In this document: positions 9,109-18,540 of the stretch, piece by piece
How positions within the stretch are numbered: position 1 is the first letter of the stretch
Layout of the letters: each line of letters starts with the position of its first letter
DNA from: Hyphomicrobiales bacterium
Lineage (GTDB): Bacteria > Pseudomonadota > Alphaproteobacteria > Rhizobiales > Xanthobacteraceae
Assembly (NCBI GenBank): GCA_016713235.1
Contig: JADJPN010000003.1
Coordinates: forward strand, 496,001-560,000
Length of the DNA: 64,000 bases
Reading direction: 5' to 3'
Position numbers and translations under genes: made by a program
The notes under the pieces: model-generated
The model's database searches: none
What the model saw: the letters and a program-made list of their open reading frames with translations, nothing else
What the model was told of the DNA's origin: nothing

Positions 9109-9131
9109 AAATACCATTCCGGTAAATGCCG
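9109..9131. repeat. dispersed repeat, copy B, with a hairpin
   Basis: This is the second copy of the element at 5738-5760. The overlapping hairpin ATTCCGG/CCGGAAT (9116-9122 with 9129-9135, 6-nt loop) could also end transcription of lrp or tctA. The two copies bracket the aceE-lrp pair. Confidence 0.55.
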
Positions 9132-9196
9132 GAATTTGTTTGTCGCTTCGGCGGCTTATTCGCGCGCCATTTTGCATTGTCCCAGAGATGCGCCCG

Positions 9197-10695
9197 CTAC
9201 TCCTTGAAAGCCTCTTCGCGTTTTCGGCGAACCGACGGCAGCAATATGATCAGCATCAACAGAATGGAGATCGACAAGAGTGAAGCACTGATTGGATTTT
9301 CGAAGAAAGTGACAGGATCGCCGCGTGAAAGCAGCATTGCCCGCCGCAAATATTCCTCAAGCAAGCGTCCGATCACGAAACCGAGCAGCAGCGGAGCCGG
9401 CTCGCAATTAAGTTTGATTAGTATGTAGCCGAGCACGCCGAACGCAGCCATGAGAGACACGTCGAAGACGTTATAGCCGAGGCTGTAGACGCCGATACAA
9501 CAGGTCACGATGATCGCGGGGTATAGAACTCTATAAGGGATTGTCATTAGCCGGACCCAAAAACCGACCAGCGGAAGATTCAGGATCAACAGCATGACAT
9601 TGCCGATCCACATTGAGGTGACGACGCCCCAAAACAGATCAGGTTTTTCCTTGATCACATTTGGTCCGGGTACGATTCCCTGAATGATTAGCGCGCCGAT
9701 CATGAGCGCCATCACCGGATTTGACGGAATGCCTAGAGTCAGCATCGGAATAAAAGATGTTTGCGCACCGGCGTTATTGGCTGATTCTGGACCGGCCACG
9801 CCTTCGATCGCGCCTTTCCCGAAGGGAACGGGATTTTTAGAGAACCATTTTTCGACCGAGTAAGAGGCAAACGAACCAAGAATCGCGCCGCCGCCAGGGA
9901 GAATGCCGAGTACTGAGCCAAGACCAGTGCCGCGCAGGATTGGCATCACAATTGATTTGAGTTCTTCCCGTGTCGGGATCAGATCGCGCAGTCGTGAGTG
10001 GATCGGTTCACGAACCTCCGAAGACTCCAGATTTCTTACAACTTCGGCTATTCCAAATATGCCCATGGCAAGCGCAGCGAAATCAATCCCTTCGGCAAAC
10101 TCCTGCACGCCGAACGTGAAGCGTGGTATTCCGGTGTAGATATCCTGTCCCATCGTGCCGAGAAGCAGGCCAAGTACGACCATGGCGATTGCTTTGAGGA
10201 TGGGGCCATGCGCCAGTGCAACGGCCGCGACGAGCCCAAGCATCATCAGCGAAAAATATTCTGCGGGCCCAAATGCTAGCGCGGCGTCGGCTAGGGGAGG
10301 TGCGAACCCGGCGATCAGAAAAGTCGCAACTGTCCCTGCGAAGAATGAGCCCACCGCGGCCGTAAAGAGCGCTAGTCCTGCTTTGCCTTTACGCGCGAGC
10401 TGATAACCATCGATCGCGGTAACGACTGACCCGGGTTCGCCTGGTAGATTGACGAGCACGGCTGTGGTCGAGCCGCCGTACTGGGCGCCATAATATATGC
10501 CAGCCAGCATGATCATCGCGGAAACCGGCGGCAACCGAACGTGATCGGCAACAACATCGCAATTGTTACGACCGGACCGAGGCCCGGCAGAACTCCGATC
10601 AGGGTTCCGAGAAGCACGCCTATGAAACAGTAGGAAAGATTGCTCCAGCTCAACGCCTGTTCAAATCCGAGAGCAAGGTTTCCGAAAATTTCCAT
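9197..10695 (-). CDS. tctA: tripartite tricarboxylate transporter large membrane subunit TctA, one-base frameshift
   Basis: TctA is the 10-12 TMS permease of the TctABC secondary carrier, which takes up carboxylates with a periplasmic binding protein. The start MEIFGNLALGFEQALSW and GVLPGLGPVVTIAMLLPITFG are in one frame. The rest, from LPPVSAMIMLAGIYYGAQYGG to the C-terminus, is in the next. Adding one base in the plus-strand AA run at 10533-10534 joins them. Hallmark motifs: PGLGPVVTIA, YYGAQYGGSTTA, PGEPGSV, GILPGGGAILGSF and TLGIPSNPVMA. tctB ends one base before this start, so the pair is translationally coupled. The binding protein is the separate tctC at 13880. Confidence 0.9.
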
Positions 10696-10696
10696 T

Positions 10697-11159
10697 TTAG
10701 CGTCCGACGATCCAGGGGGCCGAAAGCCTGCAGTGGCAGTTTGAGGCCTTCGACAAAAATCAGATAGCTGCCGGCGGTAAGTACGAGTGCCGTCAGTATC
10801 GCCGTCAGCGGCTTCCATTTGCGTTCGGCGAAGGTCGAGGTGAATGCCGTCAACGCGACTGAAGGTACGAAGCCCAGTCCTTTCATCGTGGCGCCAAATA
10901 AAAGTATGGAAGAGGAGATGATAATCAGTCCGCGCCAGGAAATTGTACCGATCGGTTCGCCATCGCCGCGAAAACCGTTCGCCATAATCAGGAGCGCAAG
11001 CACTGCGAGCAATCCCGTCAGCACAAGCGGGAAATATCCCGGGCCCATACGAAATGAAGTGCCTATCGGAAGCGCCCGGAGTCCGTAGCTGAAGACAAGC
11101 GCTACAGCGAGAAGGATAAGCCCGGTAAAGAAATCTTTGGGGTTACGAATTACGTTCAA
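10697..11159 (-). CDS. tctB: tripartite tricarboxylate transporter small membrane subunit TctB, one-base frameshift near the end
   Basis: The TctB-type protein (about 153 aa) has four predicted membrane helices: FFTGLILLAVALVFSYGL, YFPLVLTGLLAVLALLIMA, GLIIISSSILLFGATM and AILTALVLTAGSYLIF. It starts at a TTG directly after the stop of the threonine-synthase-like gene. In the plus-strand GGGGG run at 10715-10719 one extra base shifts the frame; corrected, it ends QAFGPWIVGR-stop one base before the tctA start. The size and the order tctB-tctA are normal. Confidence 0.85.
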
Positions 11160-11161
11160 CT

Positions 11162-12454
11162 TCAGGGTCTCCCGGAAGTTATCTTGCGCATGTCCTGGCT
11201 CGAGCCGGCAAGAGGTCGATCATTCAGTTGCGAGAATAAAGTATCCGCATCGCCATCGAACGTGATGAGCGGTTTCAGTGCGGGGACAACTGCATCGACA
11301 TCCTTGAGTCCGCTGGCGGTAAGCAGTGCAACTACGACGTCATTCTTCTTGATGTGGCCAGATTCGATAAATTGCGCCACTGCAGCGATGGCCCCAGCAG
11401 CGGCAGGCTCGACAAATAGTCCTTCGGTTTTTGCGAGTTTCAGTTGCCAGGTCAGAATCGCTTCATTGGAAACTGTCGTCGCAGCTCCGCCCGATTGCCG
11501 CAACACATGCAGCGCTTGATACGTGCTGCGCGTTGCCGAAGTGGATTTTGCTATTGTGTCGTGTGTGTTGGGCATGTCCGGCAAAGCGTCGCTGCCGCTC
11601 TGTAATGCCGCTCCAAGCGAGCCATAGATCTCCGCCGCCATCATGCGAGGGAGGCGATCGATCCATCCGAGCGCGAGCATTTCCTTAAAGCCACGCCACA
11701 TGCCGATCAGCGCGTCGCCGTAGCAAACCGGCAACACGCAATAGTCTGGCACCTGCCAGTTATTCTGTTCGGCAATTTCGTAGGCCAGTGTTTTATACCC
11801 TTCGATTCCATACGGATTGCTACCAACTACAGGCCCGAAAAAAGGTGATGTCGGAAACCAGCCGAAATCCTGCACTGCACGCTGCATCAACGGCCAGCGA
11901 TCGGCTTTGTTTGCGACCGCAACGACGTCTGCGTCATAGGCTCTCATCTGTGTAAGCAGCGGACCAACCGCATTTTTTGCGGTGAATATGATACAAGGCA
12001 GTCCGGCTTTCGCAGCGTAAGCTGCGGCCGCAGCACCGGCATTTCCGGTCGAGCTTGAAACGATTGCCGTCGCGCCGATCTTCTTTGCGACCGACACTGC
12101 GATGCAGGCCAGGCGGTCCTTGAACGATGCGGTTGGATTCCGGGTTTCGTCTTTGGCAAACAAGGCTTCGACGCCGAGACTACGGCCGATCGAGGTCAGA
12201 TGGTGAAGCGGTGAGCCGCCTTCGCCAAGGCTGATCGCCTCGTCGTGCGAGATCGGAAGAAGATCGCCATAACGCCACAACCCGGATCCTTTAAGGGTAT
12301 CCCGGTTTGGCCGCGCAATGAGGGCGCTTTCGCCGTAATCGACGACGAGATTGCTCGGCGCATCCTGTTTACATCTCGCGCAGTCGCGAGCGTAATCAAG
12401 CGGCCCATAGGGCGCGTCACATCGCAAACAACGTAAGCCAATTGTCGCTGTCAT
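11162..12454 (-). CDS. threonine synthase-like PLP enzyme
   Basis: The 430-aa fold-type II PLP enzyme starts with a short Cys-rich region (LRCLRCDAPYG, CARCKQ), as in many archaeal-type threonine synthases. The PLP lysine is in NPTASFKDRLA. The phosphate-binding loop SSTGNAGAAAAAYA follows about 35 residues later. VLPVCYGDALIGMWRGF and EGLFVEPAAAGAIAA are also typical. Threonine synthase converts O-phosphohomoserine to threonine, but here the gene heads a divergent catabolic operon with tctB and tctA. A role as a lyase or ligand-specific PLP enzyme is possible. An IclR palindrome lies 53 bp upstream of the start. Confidence 0.85.
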   Translation of the reverse strand: MTATIGLRCLRCDAPYGPLDYARDCARCKQDAPSNLVVDYGESALIARPNRDTLKGSGLWRYGDLLPISHDEAISLGEGGSPLHHLTSIGRSLGVEALFAKDETRNPTASFKDRLACIAVSVAKKIGATAIVSSSTGNAGAAAAAYAAKAGLPCIIFTAKNAVGPLLTQMRAYDADVVAVANKADRWPLMQRAVQDFGWFPTSPFFGPVVGSNPYGIEGYKTLAYEIAEQNNWQVPDYCVLPVCYGDALIGMWRGFKEMLALGWIDRLPRMMAAEIYGSLGAALQSGSDALPDMPNTHDTIAKSTSATRSTYQALHVLRQSGGAATTVSNEAILTWQLKLAKTEGLFVEPAAAGAIAAVAQFIESGHIKKNDVVVALLTASGLKDVDAVVPALKPLITFDGDADTLFSQLNDRPLAGSSQDMRKITSGRP

Positions 12455-12490
12455 TATTCCATCCAGATCGGCCGAAACCTTCAGCTCTGA

Positions 12491-12520
12491 TTGACAGCAA
12501 GGGAGATTGTGCCGTATTTC
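12491..12520 (+). promoter_or_regulatory. candidate sigma-70 promoter of the iclR gene
   Basis: TTGACA (12491-12496) is followed after 18 bp by TATTTC (12515-12520). The palindromic operator at 12507-12527 covers the spacer and -10 region, as expected for autorepression. Confidence 0.5.
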
Positions 12521-12527
12521 GGCACAA
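12507..12527. promoter_or_regulatory. IclR-type operator, site 1
   Basis: A 21-bp inverted repeat: the half-sites TTGTGCCG and CGGCACAA are perfect complements around a 5-bp centre. It lies in the gap between the divergent threonine-synthase-like and iclR genes. Related palindromes with the same spacing occur at 13598-13618 and 18481-18501. Confidence 0.75.
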
Positions 12528-12619
12528 TGTTTCAGTAATGAGTAAATCGTCAGGTGCCGAGGGTGTCAAGCGAGCTGGCTTGCGTATCCTCATCCCGCCA
12601 TTGCCAGGACAACAACGAA

Positions 12620-13445
12620 ATGCCTGCCACGAATATCGGAAGTGGAGAAAACCAATCGGTCACTCGCGCGATCGACATTCTCAATCTGCTCGCCGAAGCT
12701 GATGAGCCGCTGGGCGTGCGGGAAATTGCACGCCGTTTCGACATTCCGCCAAGTAACGTGCAGAGATTGGTTAAAACGTTGGCCAAAGCCGGTTTCCTCG
12801 AGCAGTCGGGGGACACATTACGGTACAGTATTGGCTATCGTGCATTTCAAGTCGGAAATGCTTTCGTCGAACAAAGTAGTCTTTACAGCGCGGTAATGCC
12901 GGAACTTTACTCGCTCGCGCGTGACCATATCACCGGCTTTCTCGGAGTGTTGAGAGACCGCAGCGTGGTTTATCTTTCGACTGTTCAGAGTGAAGGACCG
13001 ATCGCAATTACGCACAGGCCCGGATCACGGACACTTGCACTCGACGGCGATGGGCAAGGCGCTCCTTGCTGAAATGGCCGATGACGCGATCCGCGTCTTA
13101 CTGGGCTCGAAGCCGCTGTTACAATTAACGCCCCGGACCAAGGTTTCGTTGCCGCAGTTGATGAAAGACATCGAGTTGATTCGAAAACTCGGTTACGCGA
13201 CGAGCGAAGAAGAAAACAGGCAAGGCTTCTTTTCGGTTGGCGCCGTGGTGAGAGACGTCAGCAATAAGGCAATAGCCGTCATAAGCGGCGCTGTGCCGGC
13301 TGCGATTATGAAGCCTGCTGATCGTGCAACAATCTCGCAGCAGGTTCTGGAAGCGGCGCAACGCGCTTCAAGAAAACTGGGCGCGCGTAACATCTCGAAT
13401 ATTGGCGCTGCAATGCGAAGAAAGAGTGTGGCCAAAGCCCGCTGA
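12620..13445 (+). CDS. IclR family transcriptional regulator, one-base frameshift
   Basis: The protein of about 274 aa has an N-terminal winged HTH (SVTRAIDILNLLAEADEP, REIARRFDIPPSNVQRLVKT) and a C-terminal effector domain (GFLGVLRDRSVVYLSTV, LHSTAMGKALLAEM, GYATSEEENRQGFFSVGAVV). The start at 12620 follows AGGAC by 10 nt; a longer open frame reaches 12554. The frame breaks near 13031, where removing one base yields RPGSRHLHSTAMGK. The neighbouring 21-bp palindromes are its likely operators, and it probably governs the divergent tct operon, tctC and the 14.9-31 kb genes. Confidence 0.88.
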
Positions 13446-13879
13446 CGTTTGGTGCTGAAGTAGGGCGCGCGCACCGCTTACATACGCGGCGCATCTCAAT
13501 GCGATCTGTCAATCCATTGTTGTGTGTGACGTATCCGTCGGAGTGTTCCGTCGGCTGATTGACTCGTTTTATGCAGACTGTAAGCTGAATTAGTACATTG
13601 TGCCAATTATTGGAACAACTGGAAAGTCCGTTTGCGCAGCATTAGAAACATCATCGAGGAATCCCAAATCGTTTCTGATTGGCTCAATCGGGCTGTCTCG
13701 CGCCTGAACTCTGAAGATCGAAGTTTTGATTGTCAGCAGACGCAGGTTTGTGTGCAGCGATGAATACTGAAATCACGAAACCCGAGTGCATGCGCATTCT
13801 ACCTCTGGCTCGCGTCTTGCATTTCAATCGTGATCTATCTGTACCGAAGTAGCAGTCTCCGCAACGGGGAGGGAAAAAT
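13446..13879. other. 434-bp gap between iclR and tctC
   Basis: No convincing coding frame is seen on either strand. The only clear structure is the palindrome at 13598-13618. The tctC start lies about 260 bp downstream of it, so a long leader or a second promoter is implied. Confidence 0.6.
13598..13618. promoter_or_regulatory. IclR-type operator, site 2
   Basis: A 21-bp near-palindrome, TTGTGCC and GGAACAA around AATTATT, with half-sites and spacing matching site 1. It is upstream of tctC. Confidence 0.65.
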
Positions 13880-14847
13880 ATGCGTGTCATAAAAGTTACC
13901 GCGGTCATGGCCGCGCTGGTCGCGTCGACACTCGCGTTGTACGCCGCTTCGGATTATCCGAAGCAGCCAATCCAGATTGTTGTTCCGTTTACTGCTGGGG
14001 GAACACGGACGCAGTCGCGCGCCTGCTGGCAGAACGGATGCAGGCGTCGTTAAAGCAGCCTGTAACGGTCGTTAACAGGGCGGGTGCCGGAACCAACATT
14101 GGAGCAGCCTCGGTCGCTACGGCGGACCCCGATGGCTATACGATGCTGTTAAATGCACCAGCGTCGTTTGTAATCAATCAATTCATTTACAACAGCCTGA
14201 CTTATGACCCCGACACGGCATTCACGCCGGCATGTCTCGCGGCAAAGTTTCCTAACATTCTGGTTGTACATCCATCGCTTGGCGTAAAATCGATTCAGGA
14301 GCTCATCGATAAGGCGAAAGCGAACCCCGGAAAACTTACTTACGCGATTGCAGGTATCGGTGCGACCAGTCATCTTGCTGGAGCGCTGTTCTCCCAGATG
14401 GCAGGAGTCGATGCTCTGGCAATTACTTACAAAGGGACTTCGCAGTCGGTGATCGACCTTGTCGCTGGGCGCGTCGATTACACTATCGATAATCTTGGGC
14501 CACTTCTGCCTTTTATCAAGTCAGGCAAGCTCATCGCGCTTGGTGTGGCAACGGGCGAACCGATTTCGCTGTTGCCAGATGTTCCGACCATCAGTTCGGT
14601 GCTGAAGGGATACGAATTGAGCTCCTGGAATATGCTGGCGTTGCCGGCAAAGACTCCGAAGGAGATCGTCGATATCGTGAGCAAGGAATGTAATCGTATC
14701 GTTCAATTGCCTGAGGTCGCCGAGAAGATGCGCGCTTTTGGTTCCGAGCCGGTGGGCGGTACGCCAGAGCAAATGCAGGCATTCCTGAAAGCCGAGCGTG
14801 TCCGCTGGGAAAATGCGGTCAAGGCCGCAAAGATTCCAAAACAATAA
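13880..14847 (+). CDS. tctC: TctC-type periplasmic substrate-binding protein, one-base frameshift
   Basis: A Bug/TctC receptor of about 322 aa delivers a carboxylate to TctAB. The ATG at 13880 follows GGGGAGGG. It has a signal peptide (VMAALVASTLALYAAS), then YPKQPIQIVVPFTAGG. A missing G in the G run 13997-14001 breaks the frame; with it restored the chain continues NTDAVARLLAERMQ. Later family motifs are intact: VNRAGAGTNIGAASV, DGYTMLL, TYAIAGIGATSHLAG, GRVDYTIDNLGPLLP and PDVPTISSVLKGYE. It is separated from tctAB by the regulator gene and is in the opposite direction. A strong terminator follows. Confidence 0.88.
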
Positions 14848-14865
14848 GTTTTTGGGCACAAATGA

Positions 14866-14895
14866 AAAAGGCCGGCAACAAGCCGGCCTTTTTTT
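14866..14895 (+). terminator. rho-independent terminator of tctC
   Basis: The GC-rich stem GGCCGGC/GCCGGCC with loop AACAA is followed by seven T. It is preceded by five A, so it may also work for the convergent gene ending at 14914. Confidence 0.9.
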
Positions 14896-14913
14896 ATTTG
14901 ATCTTCGGTTTGT

Positions 14914-16065
14914 TTACGCATCGCATTGCGCGTCGCCATATCGTGCACCAATCCGCCATCTATGTATCCTGTCGCGATCGACGACGTGATAGGCCGCGTG
15001 CAGATTGACCGTTGGATCGCAATGGGTCGTGACGATAAGCACGCGCTCTCCGAGTTTCGGCGTGCGCTGTCCTTCCGGAATAGATATTACGCCGTGTTCG
15101 TCGCCGGCAAAGCGATACCTTGCACCGTTCGGAACGCCGATCATTCTGGTCGGTAGCGGCCCGTTGGTAGCCAGTGCTTTGGTGCCGGCATCGACCGTAA
15201 CTTGCCCAGTCCGATTCACGGAAACGACCGTCGCAAGGACAAACAGACTTGTTTCGAAAGCGGGCCCCAAGCCGGCTTCGTCGAGCACCTGCGCGTAGTC
15301 CGAATCCATAAAGACGTAGGATCCGACCTGCAGCTCGTTATAGGGGCCAGCACTGTCCTGTAGAAAAGTGCCGGTGCCACTCCCGCTCACCAGACGGGGA
15401 GGCAGGCCATTCGCGGTCAGCGTTTCGACAAATCCTTGCAGTACCTTGGCTGCCTTCGCGGCAGCTTGCTTGCGCTCGAGCGGGACTGGAACATGTTGCG
15501 CATGACCCGCAAATCCTTGCACTCCTGCGAATTCAAGCCGCGCATCTTTCGCAATCATCTGCGCAAGACGCAGGCCTTCTGCGATATCCGTGATCCCGGT
15601 CCGCATGTGGCCGATATCGACATCGACCGCAATGGCGAGTTTTCGCTCATCGGGTTGCAATGCTGCGGCCAGCACTTCGATCTGTGAGGCATGATCGACA
15701 ACAACCGTGATCCCGTGTTCGCGATTGATCCGAGCGATGCGGAACGCTTTGGATTCACCGACCTGCGGCGCGGTCAGCAGAAGTCCGCCTATGCCAGCAG
15801 AAGCAAGCATTTCTGCTTCCGCGACAGTAGCGCAAGCAATGCCGGTCGCGCCGGCATCTATCTGGAGACGGGCGATTTCGACCGATTTATGGGTTTTTGC
15901 ATGTGGCCGCAGCGCCAGATCGCGCTTGCGCGCTTCTTCCGCCATTTTTTCTATGTTGCGCGTGAGAGCCGAGTAATCGACTACCAATGCCGGTGTTTCG
16001 ATCTCGCGCAGGATCGTTTGTTGTGGCGACAGGGTGCTTTGATCCGGTCCAGTATCCTTTGTCAA
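14914..16065 (-). CDS. D-threonine aldolase / DSD1-like PLP enzyme
   Basis: The 383-aa fold-type III (alanine-racemase-like) PLP enzyme has its PLP lysine in ALRPHAKTHKSVEIA near residue 57. Also seen are DVDIGHMRTGI, SGSGTGTF and a C-terminal metal site in TTHCDPTVNLH. The His-x-Asp spacing (H-C-D) agrees with D-threonine aldolase; eukaryotic D-serine dehydratases use His-x-Cys. D-threonine aldolase splits D-beta-hydroxy amino acids into glycine and an aldehyde, which would fit the glycine cleavage genes of the same island. The exact substrate is inferred. It is probably the last gene of the minus-strand unit starting at 18349. Confidence 0.8.
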   Translation of the reverse strand: MTKDTGPDQSTLSPQQTILREIETPALVVDYSALTRNIEKMAEEARKRDLALRPHAKTHKSVEIARLQIDAGATGIACATVAEAEMLASAGIGGLLLTAPQVGESKAFRIARINREHGITVVVDHASQIEVLAAALQPDERKLAIAVDVDIGHMRTGITDIAEGLRLAQMIAKDARLEFAGVQGFAGHAQHVPVPLERKQAAAKAAKVLQGFVETLTANGLPPRLVSGSGTGTFLQDSAGPYNELQVGSYVFMDSDYAQVLDEAGLGPAFETSLFVLATVVSVNRTGQVTVDAGTKALATNGPLPTRMIGVPNGARYRFAGDEHGVISIPEGQRTPKLGERVLIVTTHCDPTVNLHAAYHVVDRDRIHRWRIGARYGDAQCDA

Positions 16066-16116
16066 AGCAATCCCCGGTTTACGCCATGCTCAAGATCTAC
16101 CGACTTCATGCCGGCG

Positions 16117-17118
16117 CTAGCTTGCGTGCGGCATTACCTCTTCGGCGAACCATTGCAACTGTTCGAGCAACTCGCTTTCGCTGTTTACCGCAACTGCCAT
16201 GGCAGCACAGTGATCGACGCCCATCTTCTTGAGCTGGTGGATCTTCTCGATGATGTGGTCCGGCGATCCGACCAGATTGGCCGTAACCTGATGCACTGGA
16301 TCGCGCCCGGTATGGGCGAGCGAGACGCGGTGGGCAACAAGGCCGCTTGCCATGTAGGTTTTTTCGGCGGCTTCCTGTGTCTTGCCGACCAGCAGCGAGA
16401 ATTGCGGCGCTACCTCGATTTCCTTCGGATTGCGGCCAATCGATTGTGCGTGCTTGTGCAATGCCTGGATGCGCTCCTCGATCTCGCGGAACGGTCGCCA
16501 GCCGGGCAACCAGCCCTGACCGATTTCTGCGGCCCGCTCCACTGCCTTGAGGCTATGGCCACCTATGAACAGTGGAAACGGCTTCTGGTGGGGCTTGGGA
16601 GACATCTCGATGTCTTTGTAAGAATAATATTTCCCGCTGAAAGACGAAATCTTTTCGGTAGTAAGTTTGCGGAAAATCTCGAGACCTTCCTCCATCATGT
16701 CGCCGCGGTGAGGGCTGGTGTAGCGGTTTCCGACCCAGGCCTCGAACTCCTCGCGATAGGCACCAAGACCAACCGCCATCATAAAGCGGCCGCCCGACAT
16801 CTGGTCGATCGTTGAAACCTGCTTAGCGAGATAAACAGGCTCGCGATTTGGCATAACCAGCAGAGCCGTGCCGACCCGCAATTTCGTGGTCGCCTGCGCA
16901 ATCATTGCCAGCGTGATGAGCACGTCATAGAAATTCGGCGAACCTTTCACATGATCCCGAACATAAACCGGCGGGGTAATGTGATCGTTACCCCAGACCG
17001 AATCGTAGCCCAGCCGCTCGGCGAGTTGCGCTTGGCTGATGAGGCTTTGCGGCTTGCAGAAGTCGACGGGATAAACCAAGCCTTCGTAGCCGGTTGAGAG
17101 GCAGACTGAGAATTTCAT
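16117..17118 (-). CDS. LLM class (luciferase-like) flavin/F420 oxidoreductase
   Basis: The 333-aa bacterial luciferase-like TIM-barrel protein shows SLISQAQLAERLGYDSVWGNDH, LRVGTALLVMPNREPVYLAKQ, GRFMMAVGLGAYREEFEAW and GGHSLKAVERAAEIGQGWLPG. This class uses FMNH2 or F420H2; members of the F420 branch are annotated as F420-dependent or methylenetetrahydromethanopterin-reductase-like. F420 genes occur in the same island (27986-31080), so F420 use is plausible but unproven. It lies between the M24 peptidase and the aldolase genes, with gaps of about 45-50 bp, likely one operon. Confidence 0.88.
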   Translation of the reverse strand: MKFSVCLSTGYEGLVYPVDFCKPQSLISQAQLAERLGYDSVWGNDHITPPVYVRDHVKGSPNFYDVLITLAMIAQATTKLRVGTALLVMPNREPVYLAKQVSTIDQMSGGRFMMAVGLGAYREEFEAWVGNRYTSPHRGDMMEEGLEIFRKLTTEKISSFSGKYYSYKDIEMSPKPHQKPFPLFIGGHSLKAVERAAEIGQGWLPGWRPFREIEERIQALHKHAQSIGRNPKEIEVAPQFSLLVGKTQEAAEKTYMASGLVAHRVSLAHTGRDPVHQVTANLVGSPDHIIEKIHQLKKMGVDHCAAMAVAVNSESELLEQLQWFAEEVMPHAS

Positions 17119-17162
17119 TACCCTGTTCCTGTTTTAGAACCGCAGCACGAGAAATAACGCGA

Positions 17163-18349
17163 TCAAAGGATCCGCAAGGCGGTTGGCAGACTCATCAGAG
17201 ATGCCGCGCCATCGCTGGTTACGCGAACCATGTCTTCGACCTGCAGGCCGGCAAAACCGAGTTCGTAGTAGGGCGTTTCGACACAGATCACCATATTCTC
17301 TTCCAGAACATCAGCGGAGCTTTCCGAAATGTTTGGAGGATCGTAGCCATCGACACCGATGCCGTGGCCGACATGGCTGCGTGCGAAATGCGGGATGCCT
17401 TCCTTGCGGACGGTGTCCACGATTTCTTCAAATAGCTTAGATACCTTCAGGCCCGGCTTGATAATATCGTAACTGCGCAAGACGCCTTTCTCGACGGCGC
17501 GATAGTACTTCGCGATTTTCGGCGCCGGATCACCGAGGCTGGCGCCGCGCGACATGTCGGAGCGATAGTTCTTGTAACGCCCGCCCACATCGAAGCGGAT
17601 CAGGTCGCCACGTTTCAGTTTCCGATCGGAGGGCTGCACGTTAATCATTGCGCTGCGGTTTCCGAAGCCGATGCAGCCGACCACCGGCGCAGCGTCGTCA
17701 TGGGCAAGACTTGCATTAAGTTCCCGGAGCATTTCGCGCTCGGTTACGCCTTCGGCAGCGATTTTGAGTGCGGCGTCAATCGCCCGTTCGGTTATGCGTG
17801 CAGCCTTCTGGAGAATCTCGATCTCACCCGGCGTTTTGACCGAGCGAACACGCTCGAACAGTGAAAAGCAGCGGACGAATTTGACGTCGGGCAAGGCACT
17901 TGTGAGTTGATCCATATATTGCGGCGTAATGCCCATTTCGTCGATGCCGACGGTGCCGCGCGTCAGGCCTTTTTCTTTCATCGCAACAACCAGAGCGCGT
18001 CGACCGGGTCCTTGTAACCGGTGCTCGCAAAAAGTTGCTGCTGGAGCACGTCGTTGTCGTCCAGCGTGGCAGAAGAATCTACGTCGATTTGGAAATAACC
18101 GTAGCGACGGACTTCGCGTATCCAGGGTTGCTGATCCGGAATCAAATCCAGAATGCCGGAATTGGCAATGATGCAAGGCTGCGCAGTCTCGCGAGGAAAC
18201 AACACATAGGCCTGCGGCCCACGACGCACCCATTGTGACATCGCCCAGAACCCGCTGAGGTAGGTCACGTTCTCCGGACAGGTGGCAATTACGGCGTCGA
18301 GATTATTTTTGGCGATGAGATCTTTGAGGCGAGGGATGTTTGCGAGCAT
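17163..18349 (-). CDS. M24 family metallopeptidase (Xaa-Pro dipeptidase/creatinase fold), one-base frameshift
   Basis: The protein of about 395 aa has a creatinase-type N-terminal domain (LKDLIAKNNLDAVIATCPEN, YLSGFW) and a pita-bread catalytic domain. The five metal ligands are visible: Asp in IRFDVGG, Asp in YRSDMSRG, His in SHVGHGIG, Glu in VICVETPYY and Glu in LQVEDMVRV. The frame breaks near 17990; one added base joins KDPVDAL to VVAMKEKGL. Family members hydrolyse Xaa-Pro peptides or amidines such as creatine; the substrate here is unknown. It is the first gene of the minus-strand operon and faces the hydroxylase operon across operator site 3. Confidence 0.87.
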
Positions 18350-18439
18350 GAGACCAACGGACGATAAATGTGTGTGTTCTGATTACTAGAAGATTGTCTC
18401 GGCAGGCTGGTAGCCGGACCAATAGAAGTCAACAGCAAT

Positions 18440-18471
18440 TTGACAACCCGAATGCGTAGTGCAAATTTAAA
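18440..18471 (+). promoter_or_regulatory. candidate promoter of the molybdenum hydroxylase operon
   Basis: TTGACA at 18440-18445 with an AT-rich -10 region (AAATTTAAA, about 18463-18471). The operator at 18481-18501 would overlap the transcription start. Confidence 0.4.
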
Positions 18472-18480
18472 TTCGAAACA

Positions 18481-18501
18481 GTGTTTCAGATATTGGGACA
18501 C
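18481..18501. promoter_or_regulatory. IclR-type operator, site 3
   Basis: A 21-bp imperfect palindrome, GTGTTTC and GGGACAC around AGATATT, with the spacing of sites 1 and 2 and the common core TGT-Y-C / GG-ACA. It lies in the divergent gap between the M24 gene (start 18349) and the hydroxylase operon (start 18541). Confidence 0.6.
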
Positions 18502-18540
18502 GTATTGTTATTTTGCACGACCAAAACCAGGGCATGGTGC

